Assembly (NCBI RefSeq): GCF_037023745.1
Contig: NZ_CP146101.1
Span: forward strand, 6,712,001 to 6,776,000
DNA length: 64,000 bases
Reading direction: 5' to 3'
From: Streptomyces sp. SCSIO 30461
GTDB taxonomy: Bacteria > Actinomycetota > Actinomycetes > Streptomycetales > Streptomycetaceae
In this document: positions 34,915 through 43,667 of the stretch, one piece after another
How positions within the stretch are numbered: position 1 is the stretch's first letter
Layout: each line of letters begins with the position of its first letter
Position numbers and translations under genes: made by a program
Notes under the pieces: model-generated
What the model was told of the DNA's origin: nothing
Database searches by the model: none
The model's input: the letters and a program-made list of their open reading frames with translations, nothing else

Positions 34915-35736
34915 TCAGGATGCCGGGGCCTGAAGGAGCCGGTCCCTGGTGCTGTCCGGGAGTACCCGGCGCAGGACGGGTGCGGTGGAGCTGAGGGAGT
35001 GGGCGAAGGCGGCGATGATGTCGTGCGGGACGCTCGCGCTGAAGGATGCCGCCCACAGGCACGGGGCGCCCATGACGGGTTCTACCCACGCCTGCCATCC
35101 GAGGGGCCCCTCATCGTCCGGCTGGAGGGTCAGGACGCGCGGGTCCGCGTCCTGGATGAGCGGGGGTACCTCGCCCAGGCTGACGCATGCGGTGAAGGTA
35201 GGATCCGCCGCCTGTGCGTTCGGCTGATCGGCATCGCGATACCAGCCGTGAGCAGCTACCGCATCGATCACGCACTCGGGGCCGGTGCGGACCACGGTCG
35301 GAGCGTCGTGGGCGTCGAGGGCATGGGCGAAGTCGGAGACGGCCTCGCCGGGGACGCCGAAGGTGAAGTATGCCGACCATCCGGCAAGTGGGCTGCGCGT
35401 GTCCGCGCGGGCGGAGAACTGCCAGGCGATGGGCAGGTCACCGAGGTGGAACGGCTCGTCGGGGAGGGTCCATTGGGCCCACCGGAGGGTGTCGGGGCTG
35501 ATGTGGAGGACGGTACTGCGCAGGACCTGCCGGTCCTCCTCCGCTTGGTCGGGCTCGCGTCGGCCGCGGATGATGGCCAGGCTGCTCCAGCCGAGTCCGG
35601 TGAGGGTGTCGGCGACGGCGTCGTAGAGGCATCCGTCGTCGCCGGCCAGGTGCCGGGGCCCGACCCAGTACGCGGCCAGAGAGCCGGCCGGGGAGGAAGC
35701 ATCGAGTGGGAATTCGGGGTTCAGGGGCGCCTCCAA
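34915..35736 (-). CDS. DUF317-domain protein
   Basis: 273 aa, TTG start with GGAG five bases upstream. Two copies of the DUF317 fold can be read: YWVGPRHLAGDD... GWSAYFTFGVPGEAVSDFAHAL, and LGWQAWVEPVMGAPCLWAAS ... PHDIIAAFAHSL. DUF317 proteins are of unknown function and typically sit on Streptomyces plasmids and integrative elements. A second, shorter one follows upstream in the same orientation. Confidence 0.75.
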   Translation of the reverse strand: MEAPLNPEFPLDASSPAGSLAAYWVGPRHLAGDDGCLYDAVADTLTGLGWSSLAIIRGRREPDQAEEDRQVLRSTVLHISPDTLRWAQWTLPDEPFHLGDLPIAWQFSARADTRSPLAGWSAYFTFGVPGEAVSDFAHALDAHDAPTVVRTGPECVIDAVAAHGWYRDADQPNAQAADPTFTACVSLGEVPPLIQDADPRVLTLQPDDEGPLGWQAWVEPVMGAPCLWAASFSASVPHDIIAAFAHSLSSTAPVLRRVLPDSTRDRLLQAPAS

Positions 35737-35778
35737 AGGACTCCGAGAATGAGCACTGCCTGCGGATGGGTATCCGTT

Positions 35779-36138
35779 TCACAGATGCGGTGAGGTCTCC
35801 AGCACTCGTGCCACTGCGGCGGCGACGATGTCAGCCGGCGTCTCCGTGTCGAACGCGATGCTGTAGCCGGGGACGCTCGCCGTGCCGGTGACGGCGATCT
35901 TCCACCCCTCACCCTTCGTACCGGGACGCCCATCAGGGAACCATCCCAGGTAGAAGCGCCCATCCTTCGAGCTGATGTGGACATCCGCACGGTCGTCCAC
36001 GACCAGGTGGAAGTCCTGGGCGGTGAACTGGTCGGTCACCAGCGTGTGCTGGCCGGGACCGAGTTGCCAGTCGCGGAGCCTGAGGGCTTCGACAGTGGTG
36101 GCAAATCCGGGGCTCGACGGAGCCACGGTCATGGTCAT
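35779..36138 (-). CDS. Short DUF317-like protein
   Basis: 119 aa from ATG 36138; ATG 36132, eight bases from the GAGAGG, may be the real start. One domain with FYLGWFPDGRPGTKGEGWKI, AVTGTASVPGYSIAFDTETP, ADIVAAAVARVLE, consistent with a single DUF317-type unit. It precedes the longer DUF317 gene by 42 nt in the same operon. Its 5' side abuts the left end repeat of the caspase cassette. Confidence 0.65.
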   Translation of the reverse strand: MTMTVAPSSPGFATTVEALRLRDWQLGPGQHTLVTDQFTAQDFHLVVDDRADVHISSKDGRFYLGWFPDGRPGTKGEGWKIAVTGTASVPGYSIAFDTETPADIVAAAVARVLETSPHL

Positions 36139-36251
36139 CACCTCTCTGACCTGGCAGTTTAGGGAAGACTGTCTACGTTGACATGACCCTGCAATGGTTG
36201 GCCAGTCATTCCCGGCTCTTTCCTGTCTGCCCCAGGCGAACTGTCCTTCGT

Positions 36252-36321
36252 CATCCAATCGAGGCGTTTGACAGCGAACGCAGTCGTCTGGGCTTTTCTG
36301 ACAGTGAATCTAGTCGTGAGG
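36252..36321 (+). repeat. Left end repeats of the caspase cassette
   Basis: 36252-36287 matches the inverse of 41853-41888 at 31 of 36 bases. It contains a unit TGACAGCGAACGCAGTCGTC (36269-36288), repeated 30 nt further on as TGACAGTGAATCTAGTCGTG (36299-36318), five bases before the ATG at 36323. A degenerate third unit lies outermost (about 36250-36268). Confidence 0.8.
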
Positions 36322-36322
36322 G

Positions 36323-39300
36323 ATGACCAGCCTCGATCCCGATAGCCTGGTGACCGAAGCGTACGGGCACGGGGGGATGATGGTTCGAGCACTTCTGCTC
36401 GGGGTTGGGACCTTTGAGAACGTGGTCGACGGCGAGTGGAGCCCTACGCCGGAGGGGTTGCTTCCGCTGCCGTCGGTTGAACCGCAGGTGCGTGAACTCG
36501 CCGAGGTGCTTTCACACTTCGACGGGCTGAACGTCAGTGAGCCGTTGATCGACGCGGACTGGGTCAGCGTTAGGGAGAACTGGCGGCAGCTGCGGAACGA
36601 CTCAGCAGGCCGGCCGCGTATCGTTCACTTTGCCGGTCACGGAGTCTCTCGTGGCCGGATCTTGTACCTGCCCGTGCACGACAGCCGTCTGACCGACCTT
36701 CCGGAGTCTGCGATCGATGTCGGCCGATGGCTGAACGAGGTCGAGCACGGCTCCGACCAATCTTCCGTCCTATTCCTGCTCGATGTTTGCGGTGCAGGGG
36801 CCGCGACGGACTACCAGCTGTTCCAGGATGTTCCCGAGGGCGATCGAAAGACCTGGGTGATTGCGGCCTGCACGGCGGACGAGAGCGCCTTCGATGCACG
36901 GTTCACCAAGGCCACAGCCCAGGCGCTGGAGCGGCTCCGCTTGGGGCACTGGGATATCTCTCCGACTCTGTCCCACGTGCCCGTGGAGGCTGTCGCCGAC
37001 GAGATCGCGCGGGAGCTGGTCTGTCTCGGCGAAGGGTATCCGCAAACTGTGGTGCACTCGCCGCGCCGAGCCGCCTCGTTGGCGGTACCGGAGTTCTTCG
37101 TCAACCCGGCGTTTAGCACTGACGGCTGGCAGCGTTTTCGGAGCCGACTCCGGTTTGCAGTTCGGGAACTGGCCGCTGAGTTCGACCCGGGTCTGGACCC
37201 AGTGCACTTCATCACCCGGGCGTCCGGCCGCCTAGACGACGACGCTGTTGCGTTGATGGGTTGTCTCTTCACTGGGCGGACACGTGAGCTCACCCAGATT
37301 CGCTCCTGGTTGGCGAGCGACGAACCCCTGTTGCTGGTGACCGGAAGCCCCGGGGCAGGAAAGTCTGCGCTGCTGGGGGTGACGGTCTTCCTGTCGCACA
37401 ACCAGCTCGCCGAGCTGAGTACCGGGCTGGTTGGCCGCATTCGTGCTCAGTACCGCCCGGAGCGTCGGTACCCGACTCTTGTCGCGGTCCATGCCCGGCA
37501 CCGGAGCACGGACGAGGTGATCGCGTCGATCATGGTTCAGCTGTCTTCTGAGGACGCAAAGTCGGCAGTTGCTAGCAGTGAGCAAGCTCTGGACAAGCTC
37601 AAACGCATCGCCCAGGACCTGCCGGAACCGGTGGTACTCATCATCGATGCCATTGACGAAGCCCTAGAGAGCGATCGCATCGCCCGCAATCTGCTCCCCG
37701 AGCTCCTGCGCACACTCCGCTCTGACGGCCACCCCGCCTTCCGGGCGCTCGTGGGAATGCGCCCGCCGCAGGCGGACGGCCACCGGTTCTGCGAGGTGCC
37801 CGGTGCCCACGCGATGGTGCTCGACCTGGACACCTCCTCTGATATCGAGGACCTCGCGGACGACCTCACGACCTACATCGCCGACATCCTGGACAGCGGG
37901 TCCGGTTACAACGACCAGGCCCTTCGTGAGTCCGTAGCCCGTGCGGTCGCCACCGAAATCGCCCATAGCCCCGATCGCAGCACCTTCCTTGTCGCAGCAC
38001 TCTTCGCCGAATTCCTGCGAACCGGTGCACCCTTGACTCCCGAGGAGGCGGTCGCTCAACTGCCGCAGAACCTGCCGCTCCTGCTCGAACTGCACCTGCG
38101 GACCGTGCTGGACGGCGACCCGTGGATGCGGCACTTGATGGTGGGGCTGGCACAGGCGCGCGGTCAGGGTATGCCGCTGGAGCTTGTGGCCGCAGCAGCC
38201 ACCGCTGCCGCCATGGCCGCAGGTAAGGATCTCCGCCCGCTGCCCCCAGGCGAGGCCCGTGAGAAGCTGGCTACTGCCCGCTTCTATCTGCGGACGAACA
38301 TCGACTCGGACGGACGTCAGCTCTACCGGTTCTTCCACGAGACGATCACCGAGCACTTCCGTGACGCCGGGGCCGAACTCGACGGGCTCGCCGAGACGCT
38401 TTTTCACGAGCTATTGTCGGCCGTCCCCGGGCGGTGGGCCGCTGAAGGGCCTCGGTGGGACCTCGCCGCACCGTATCTGCTGCGACATCTCATGGAGCAT
38501 GCCGTCGCTGTTCCGGGCGGATCTGCGGTCGACCAGCTCTTCCTTGACCCGGAGTACCTCGTCCGCGCCGACCACGCTGGCATCTGGGAGGCAGTCCACA
38601 GGACGAAGACCCCCACAGCGCGGCGAGCCGGAGCCGCGTACCGGAAGGCATTCGGCCGCTTCGATCTCGGCAGCCTCTTCGGCCAGCGCATACCGCTAGA
38701 GACTCGACGTGCCAAGCTTCAGCAGAGCCTCGTGACCTACCAGGCGGCCGGGCTCGCACGCCGCCTCCACGACGAAGGGGCCCCGCTCCGCACGTACTGG
38801 AGCACGGGCTTGCCTGAGGAGTCCCTGCTGTACGTCATCGGCGCGGACGAGTTGGGCGCCACCGTGTCAGCCCTCGCCCTGGGAGCCGTCGATCGACGGC
38901 TCCTCGCCGTGTTCGGCGGCACCGATGGCTCCCTCCAAGCGTGGGACATCACACCGAGCCCTGACAGCGCGGTCCAGTACTTCTCGGCTTCGAGGACGGA
39001 CAAGGGCGCCATCACCCAAATGGCGATCGTGGATCTGGATGAGCGGGCAGTCATCGCCTCGGTGACTGACCAAAACGCTCTCCTGCTGTACGACCTCGCA
39101 ACGGGTGCGCTCGTCGCCGACACATGCCTTGACGGCGCGAGGGTTTCAGCCCTGACAGTCGTTGGCAGCGGCGACGAAACGGCCCTTGCAGTCGGTCGAG
39201 TCAGTGGCGAGATCAGCCTAGTCGGCCTCCTAGACGAGTCATTCGGCAGGCTCCTCGACACCGTCGAAGCCGGGGACGCCGCCATCGGTTCGTTGCTCGG

Positions 39301-40912
39301 CGTGGAGTCCACGGACGGCTCCCTCGCCTTCCACTACGTTTCCGCCCAACCCCAGGGACATGAGCCGAGGGTGCTGCGGAATCTGGAAGAGCGGCCCGTC
39401 ACCATCTCCTCGGAGGGACCGCTCCAGGAGGTACGGATCCAACCCACGGACACGCGAACCCCGCTATTCTCGCTCATCGCCTACCACCCCGGCATGTGTG
39501 CGGTAAGGCGGAACGGTGAGACCGTCCACGTCATCACGGGGCCCAAAGACCGCGGGTTGGCACTCGCAGACATCCGTCATGTCGACCGCTTTCGGCTCGC
39601 GCTGACCGCCCATCGCGACGGCAACATGCGGGTGTGGGACCTCGACGTTTGCCCGGCGTTCGGTCACGGCCAGAACCACTGGCACCCCGCCGCAGTCCTC
39701 GGCACCATCCGGCTCGGCGGCTCGGAGCTCGCCCTCAGCGCCGAACTCGCGTTTGGTGAGATCAAGGCTTGGGACCTGAAGACTGGCGCCGAGGATCACA
39801 GACTGACCGACCTGGGCAAGCTCAGCCATGCCGCCACCGTCACAGCTGGCGACGGGTCCTACGTCGTCACGGTGAACACGGAGAACGACCTCGACACCTG
39901 GAATGTCCGTGAGGATGCCCTGGAATCGACAGTCCGCCTCCCCGCCCCGGCCACCGCGTTGGCCGCTGTGCCGCACGGCGATTCGGTGTGGGCCGTGGTC
40001 GGCGCTGCCGACGGCAGTATCCATGTGTGGGACACGAACAAGGAGTCACTCTCCCACGCCCTCGCCGACGTGGAGGGGCCGGTCACGGAGCTGATCGCGG
40101 GCGACGTCGGCGGCGAGTCTCTCCTGATCAGCGTCCACGACGAACGCACGGTCTGTCTCTGGTCCCTGGCTGACAGCACCCTGCGGCAAACGATCACGCT
40201 GGACCGGATCGGAGCGATCGCGATACAAGGTGGGCGGCTGTTCGCTGCCGAGCAATCGTCGAACGGCGATCAGGTGCGGATCTGGGACCTTGCGACGGCC
40301 TCACTCGTGGGCTCTGTCGCCGTGGCCAGCCCTCAGCTGATGGCTGTCAGCCAAGTAAACGGCAGGCCGGTACTCGTGACCGCTGTCAGCAAGGCGGAGA
40401 TCCAGGCATGGGATGTCGAAACCGGAGACCCACTCGGACATCCGGCCTCGGTGCCGGATCGAGTCCACACAATCGCCCCCTACGAGAGCGGCGTCCTGGT
40501 AGGCAGCAAAGCTGGCCACGTCACGGCCCTCGGCTGGGCCTGCCCCGCAGAAGCGTCGGCACTCCGCCCGACGAGGCCGACCGTCCAGGTCACCCACGTC
40601 CTGGCTTGGTTGCCGGGCGAACTGCTATGCGGCGATGCCCGCGCAGACGGATGGGAGTTGTACACAGTCGACGAATGGGAGAGAGGGCTGCCGCCCTCCT
40701 TCGGCCTGATCTACGCCCGCCCCATCACTGCGACGACGAACGAACTCCACGATGCTCTCGTCCACGTACTGACGCCGCGCGGCTATGAGGTCGTGCGGCT
40801 GGAGGCACACGACTACGAGATCAGCAAGGTCGACGGCGTGACCACCGGCGGCCCGTGGCGATTCCCGGCGTACTCCGTTCATTGCCACTCGGAGGAAGGA
40901 CCAGAGCAGTGA
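36323..40912 (+). CDS. Caspase-like protease / STAND NTPase / WD40-repeat protein
   Basis: 1529 aa (ATG 36377 or 36380 would trim 18-19 residues and begin directly before the first caspase strand RALLLGVGTFEN). Residues about 20-260 are a caspase-like (C14) domain with catalytic His106 in HFAGHGVS and Cys156 in LLDVCGAGA. A STAND-type NTPase follows with Walker A GSPGAGKS (341-348) and Walker B VVLIIDAIDEA (about 437-447). A helical region leads to WD40-type repeats from about 850 to 1430 (DGSLQAWDI, DGNMRVWDL, DGSIHVWDT, ERTVCLWSL, QVRIWDLAT, EIQAWDVET) and a 90-residue C-terminal domain. This sensor-switch-protease layout is known from bacterial conflict/immune proteins: the WD40 part senses, the NTPase oligomerises and the caspase cuts a partner. 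The hydrolase gene overlaps its stop. Confidence 0.9.
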   Translation: MTSLDPDSLVTEAYGHGGMMVRALLLGVGTFENVVDGEWSPTPEGLLPLPSVEPQVRELAEVLSHFDGLNVSEPLIDADWVSVRENWRQLRNDSAGRPRIVHFAGHGVSRGRILYLPVHDSRLTDLPESAIDVGRWLNEVEHGSDQSSVLFLLDVCGAGAATDYQLFQDVPEGDRKTWVIAACTADESAFDARFTKATAQALERLRLGHWDISPTLSHVPVEAVADEIARELVCLGEGYPQTVVHSPRRAASLAVPEFFVNPAFSTDGWQRFRSRLRFAVRELAAEFDPGLDPVHFITRASGRLDDDAVALMGCLFTGRTRELTQIRSWLASDEPLLLVTGSPGAGKSALLGVTVFLSHNQLAELSTGLVGRIRAQYRPERRYPTLVAVHARHRSTDEVIASIMVQLSSEDAKSAVASSEQALDKLKRIAQDLPEPVVLIIDAIDEALESDRIARNLLPELLRTLRSDGHPAFRALVGMRPPQADGHRFCEVPGAHAMVLDLDTSSDIEDLADDLTTYIADILDSGSGYNDQALRESVARAVATEIAHSPDRSTFLVAALFAEFLRTGAPLTPEEAVAQLPQNLPLLLELHLRTVLDGDPWMRHLMVGLAQARGQGMPLELVAAAATAAAMAAGKDLRPLPPGEAREKLATARFYLRTNIDSDGRQLYRFFHETITEHFRDAGAELDGLAETLFHELLSAVPGRWAAEGPRWDLAAPYLLRHLMEHAVAVPGGSAVDQLFLDPEYLVRADHAGIWEAVHRTKTPTARRAGAAYRKAFGRFDLGSLFGQRIPLETRRAKLQQSLVTYQAAGLARRLHDEGAPLRTYWSTGLPEESLLYVIGADELGATVSALALGAVDRRLLAVFGGTDGSLQAWDITPSPDSAVQYFSASRTDKGAITQMAIVDLDERAVIASVTDQNALLLYDLATGALVADTCLDGARVSALTVVGSGDETALAVGRVSGEISLVGLLDESFGRLLDTVEAGDAAIGSLLGVESTDGSLAFHYVSAQPQGHEPRVLRNLEERPVTISSEGPLQEVRIQPTDTRTPLFSLIAYHPGMCAVRRNGETVHVITGPKDRGLALADIRHVDRFRLALTAHRDGNMRVWDLDVCPAFGHGQNHWHPAAVLGTIRLGGSELALSAELAFGEIKAWDLKTGAEDHRLTDLGKLSHAATVTAGDGSYVVTVNTENDLDTWNVREDALESTVRLPAPATALAAVPHGDSVWAVVGAADGSIHVWDTNKESLSHALADVEGPVTELIAGDVGGESLLISVHDERTVCLWSLADSTLRQTITLDRIGAIAIQGGRLFAAEQSSNGDQVRIWDLATASLVGSVAVASPQLMAVSQVNGRPVLVTAVSKAEIQAWDVETGDPLGHPASVPDRVHTIAPYESGVLVGSKAGHVTALGWACPAEASALRPTRPTVQVTHVLAWLPGELLCGDARADGWELYTVDEWERGLPPSFGLIYARPITATTNELHDALVHVLTPRGYEVVRLEAHDYEISKVDGVTTGGPWRFPAYSVHCHSEEGPEQ

Positions 40913-41775
40913 CGATCCTCGCAGTGCACGGCATCGGCAACCACCTGAGTGGCCGATCGCCAGAGCAGGCGGCCACTCAACTGGCAGAGCAGTGGCAGCT
41001 CAAACTTCAGCAGGGGTTCACGGCCGCCGGACTGGGCGACCACCGACTCCCTTCCCTGAACGCCGCGTACTACGCTCACCACACCCACGCCGCCGAGCGG
41101 CAGGCTGCAGTGCCGGACGTACTTGCCCTCGACGAACGAGAACAGTCCGTAGTCATCGCCTGGGCGCTGGCCCTAGGTTCACCCACCCTCCAGGAACGGC
41201 AGGGACTGATTACCGCACCACTGCGGCAGGTCCTGTCCTGGCTTTCCCAACGCCGCAAAATCCCCATCGGGACAGTCATTCGGCTCGCCGTCCAACTGGC
41301 GGGCGAGGCCCGCCGCTACCTCCACGTTCCGCAGGTACGGGCTGCCGCCCGATCCACCGTGGCCGAGTCGATCCGACGAGTGCAGCCCCGCGTGGTGCTG
41401 GCGCACTCCCTCGGCTCCGTTGTCGCGTACGAGGCTCTCCATGCTCACCCGGAACTGACCGTGGACTGCTTCGTGACCTTGGGATCCCCCCTTGGCCTGC
41501 CGGGCGGGATTTTCGATCACCTGGTGCCTGCGCCAATCGCCGATCGGGGTGCCCGACCTGCCGGAGTCCGCTACTGGGTGAACCTCGCCGACACAGGTGA
41601 CCTGGTGGCGATTCCTCATCGGCTCGGCGACCGATTCCCCGTTGACCAGCACGCCGACATTCCGATGGGCCGTATCGACTTCCACACCTTCGGAGCGTAC
41701 TTGTCTTCCCCGCTCACCGCTGCAGCGATTACGCCCTTCGTCCTTAACCCGACAGCCCCGGACCAGATCGCCTGA
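40909..41775 (+). CDS. Alpha/beta-hydrolase coupled to the caspase-STAND protein
   Basis: 288 aa, GTG start overlapping the caspase-STAND stop (GTGA), with GGAGGAAGG upstream. The N-terminus TILAVHGIGN carries the oxyanion-hole HG motif. The nucleophile elbow is LAHSLGSVV (Ser167, with A in place of the first G of G-x-S-x-G). Candidate Asp is in VNLADTGDLV (about 226-229) and His in DFHTFGAYL (about 261). No signal peptide. It may be the effector (lipase or esterase) or the proteolytic target of the caspase-like partner; both are inference from coupling. Confidence 0.85.
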   Translation: MTILAVHGIGNHLSGRSPEQAATQLAEQWQLKLQQGFTAAGLGDHRLPSLNAAYYAHHTHAAERQAAVPDVLALDEREQSVVIAWALALGSPTLQERQGLITAPLRQVLSWLSQRRKIPIGTVIRLAVQLAGEARRYLHVPQVRAAARSTVAESIRRVQPRVVLAHSLGSVVAYEALHAHPELTVDCFVTLGSPLGLPGGIFDHLVPAPIADRGARPAGVRYWVNLADTGDLVAIPHRLGDRFPVDQHADIPMGRIDFHTFGAYLSSPLTAAAITPFVLNPTAPDQIA

Positions 41776-41827
41776 GGATTTCGGCGCTCGGCGTCCTAAA
41801 CGATCCAGCATCGCAGGTAGCGCCCCT

Positions 41828-41843
41828 GCACGCAGGAGCGTGC
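41828..41843 (+). terminator. Hairpin after the caspase/hydrolase operon
   Basis: GCACGC-AGGA-GCGTGC, a perfect 6-bp stem 53 nt after the hydrolase stop and 9 nt before the right end repeat. Confidence 0.45.
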
Positions 41844-41852
41844 TCACCTCGC

Positions 41853-41890
41853 ACGACTAGGTTCACTGTCAAACGACTCGGTTGGATGTC
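41853..41890 (-). repeat. Right end repeats of the caspase cassette (inverted)
   Basis: Read on the minus strand this is two directly abutting 20-bp units, TGACATCCAACCGAGTCGTT (outer) and TGACAGTGAACCTAGTCGTG (inner). The inner unit matches the unit just before the caspase ATG at 19 of 20 positions. The 36-bp core is the inverted partner of 36252-36287. Confidence 0.8.
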
Positions 41891-41903
41891 AGAGCACTGA
41901 CCC

Positions 41904-42050
41904 TTGCCCACTGTGGAAGACCTGCTCGCCGAAGTCGGGCCGCGGGCCGAATATCGGCGCACGCCGCCCTCGGGAGCTGCCGCTGCTGGTGCCCGACGTG
42001 CCCTGCCGCCTTCTCCCGCCACTCCCCGGACGCCGTGCCGGGAGCATGCG
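41904..42050 (+). other. Possible coding remnant outside the right cassette end
   Basis: TTG 41904 opens PTVEDLLAEVGPRAEYRRTP, which looks protein-like, and a neighbouring frame continues ELPLLVPDVPCRLLPPLPG. This may be a broken gene fragment next to the insertion. 41776-42104 contains nothing else apart from the repeats and hairpins listed. Confidence 0.25.
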
Positions 42051-42054
42051 AAAA

Positions 42055-42081
42055 CCCCTGGAATCGCGGGGATTCCAGGGG
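42055..42081 (-). terminator. Terminator of the LAXTG protein gene
   Basis: CCCCTGGAATC-GCGGG-GATTCCAGGGG, an 11-bp perfect stem followed on the minus strand by TTTT, 23 nt after the stop at 42105. Confidence 0.85.
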
Positions 42082-42104
42082 CCGGGTTCAGTGCGGGGAG
42101 CGGG

Positions 42105-43097
42105 TCAGCTCTCGTCGGTGTCGTCGGTGGGAGTGTCGTTTCGGTGTCGGCGTGCCGCTATCGCCGCTGTGCCGCCTGCGGCGAGGAGCAGTCCCGCTCC
42201 ACCGAGGAGCCATGGTGTGGTGTCGGCGCCGGTACGGGCGAGGGAGCCGCTCGGTGCCGGGGCAGGGGTGCTCGACGCGGTCGCGTCGTCCTGCGGATCG
42301 TGGGACGGAGCCGTCGACGGGTCGGTGGAGCTGTCGCTGTCCGGGGCCTGCGGAGTCGGCTCGGTGGTCGGTTCGGTGGTCGGCTTGTCGGACGGGTCGG
42401 GGCTCGGCGGCGGGGTGGAGGTCTTGGCGTTGGTGACCGTCACGGTGACCTTGTCGGCGGGCTTGGCCTTGAACCGGGTCTGCCCCTGGTAGAGGTCGTA
42501 TCCGGCTGGCGCCTTGGCCTGCTTGGCCCAGAAGTCGGTGCCGGTGCGGCTGGTGACGGGGAGCTTGGCGGTCGCGGTGCCGTCAGGGCCGGTGGTGAGA
42601 GTGAGGAGGTTCTCGGTGCCGGTTCCAATGTTCACCGTGGCACCGGGCAGGAGCTTGCCGGTCTTGTCGTCCTTGGCCTGCAGGAGGACTTGGGCGGGCT
42701 TGAACGGGTCGGTGATGGTCAGAGGTGTGTCGGCGCCTGGGGTGACGATGACGTCCTGGTCGGCGACGGTGTCATGCAAGGGGCTGCCGCTGGAGACCTC
42801 CTTCAACCGGTAGATGCCGGGCGCGAGGCCGGTGAAGGCGAGCTTCCCGGTCGTGTCAGTCCTGCCCATGGCCGCTTCGGTGCCGGTGGCGTCGTAAAGG
42901 GTGAAGGTGGCTCCGCCGAGGACGTCGCCTGCGGGGTCCTTCTTGAGGATGGTGACGGTGCCGGCATCGGCCGCACTCGCGGCGGGGGTGGGTTCGGTCG
43001 GCTGGGCGGTAGCGGTCGGCGCCCAGACGAGGGTGCCGGTCACGGTCGCGGTGACAGCTATAGCGGCGGGAAGGCGACGAGCGGCGCGGATACGCAA
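42105..43097 (-). CDS. Sortase-anchored surface protein with SpaA/prealbumin-like repeats (LAXTG)
   Basis: 330 aa. It has a signal peptide (RRLPAAIAVTATVTGTLVWA, about residues 8-27). Two or more beta-sandwich units follow: one with TVTILKKDPAGDVLGGATFT and GIYRLKEVSSGSP, a typical SpaA/Cna-B-like isopeptide domain, and a second with LPGATVNIGTG and FWAKQAKAPAGYDLY. Then come a Pro/Thr/Asp-rich wall spacer and the sorting signal LARTGAD followed by a hydrophobic helix and a basic tail (AARRHRN). LAXTG suits class E sortases of Streptomyces. No sortase gene is in the window. Confidence 0.88.
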   Translation of the reverse strand: MRIRAARRLPAAIAVTATVTGTLVWAPTATAQPTEPTPAASAADAGTVTILKKDPAGDVLGGATFTLYDATGTEAAMGRTDTTGKLAFTGLAPGIYRLKEVSSGSPLHDTVADQDVIVTPGADTPLTITDPFKPAQVLLQAKDDKTGKLLPGATVNIGTGTENLLTLTTGPDGTATAKLPVTSRTGTDFWAKQAKAPAGYDLYQGQTRFKAKPADKVTVTVTNAKTSTPPPSPDPSDKPTTEPTTEPTPQAPDSDSSTDPSTAPSHDPQDDATASSTPAPAPSGSLARTGADTTPWLLGGAGLLLAAGGTAAIAARRHRNDTPTDDTDES

Positions 43098-43154
43098 GAA
43101 GGAACTCCTGAGGGGAAGAAAGGGGACGGGACGCGCACGTGGAGTGCCCAGGGG

Positions 43155-43649
43155 TTACCGGGTTCGTGTGCCGGTGCGTTGGGTGGCCGGTGGTGCGGGG
43201 GCTTGGGAGGCAGTGCGGCCCGCTGACCTGGCTGGGGCGGCGGCGTTCCAGGCGCCGGGGAACCAGACAGCCGTGTACTGCTCGATGGCGTCCCGCAGCC
43301 CGGTGACGACCGCGCCCTGCCAGGGCAACTCGCCGGGACGGCAGTAGCGGGTGGTGAAGGTGGCGTAGCCGGAGGAGTTGCGCGAGGTGTTCTGGGCTTC
43401 GTCGCGGCGGTGGAAGGTGCCGTGGTCAGCGAAGCTAAGGGCCACCGCGTCGAGGTTGCCTCGGTCGCTGTGGACCACAGTGAGTCGGATGCCGCCGTAG
43501 GTGTACGCGTGGATCGTCTCTGTGAAGTCGATACGCAGGCGCAGCACTCCGCCGTGGTTCGGGGTGGCGTAGTAGGTGTTGCCGACCACCGTGCTCTCGG
43601 TGAAGGGAAGGCAGAGTTCGGCGAAGAACTCGGGTGCGTGGAGGGACAA
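43155..43649 (-). CDS. Hypothetical protein
   Basis: 164 aa with a beta-rich sequence (TESTVVGNTYYATPNHGGVL, YTYGGIRLTVVHSDRGN, FADHGTFHRRD) and a disordered Ala/Pro tail. No signal peptide is evident and no family recognised. It lies 18 nt after a DUF317 gene in the same orientation and 57 nt before the LAXTG gene, so the three probably share a transcript. Confidence 0.55.
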   Translation of the reverse strand: MSLHAPEFFAELCLPFTESTVVGNTYYATPNHGGVLRLRIDFTETIHAYTYGGIRLTVVHSDRGNLDAVALSFADHGTFHRRDEAQNTSRNSSGYATFTTRYCRPGELPWQGAVVTGLRDAIEQYTAVWFPGAWNAAAPARSAGRTASQAPAPPATQRTGTRTR

Positions 43650-43667
43650 GTGGGCCCTTCGAGTCGG

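Noticed and set aside
41904..43226. 440-residue plus-strand frame
   Set aside because: Runs antisense through the LAXTG gene and its terminator; only the first bases look like a possible remnant.
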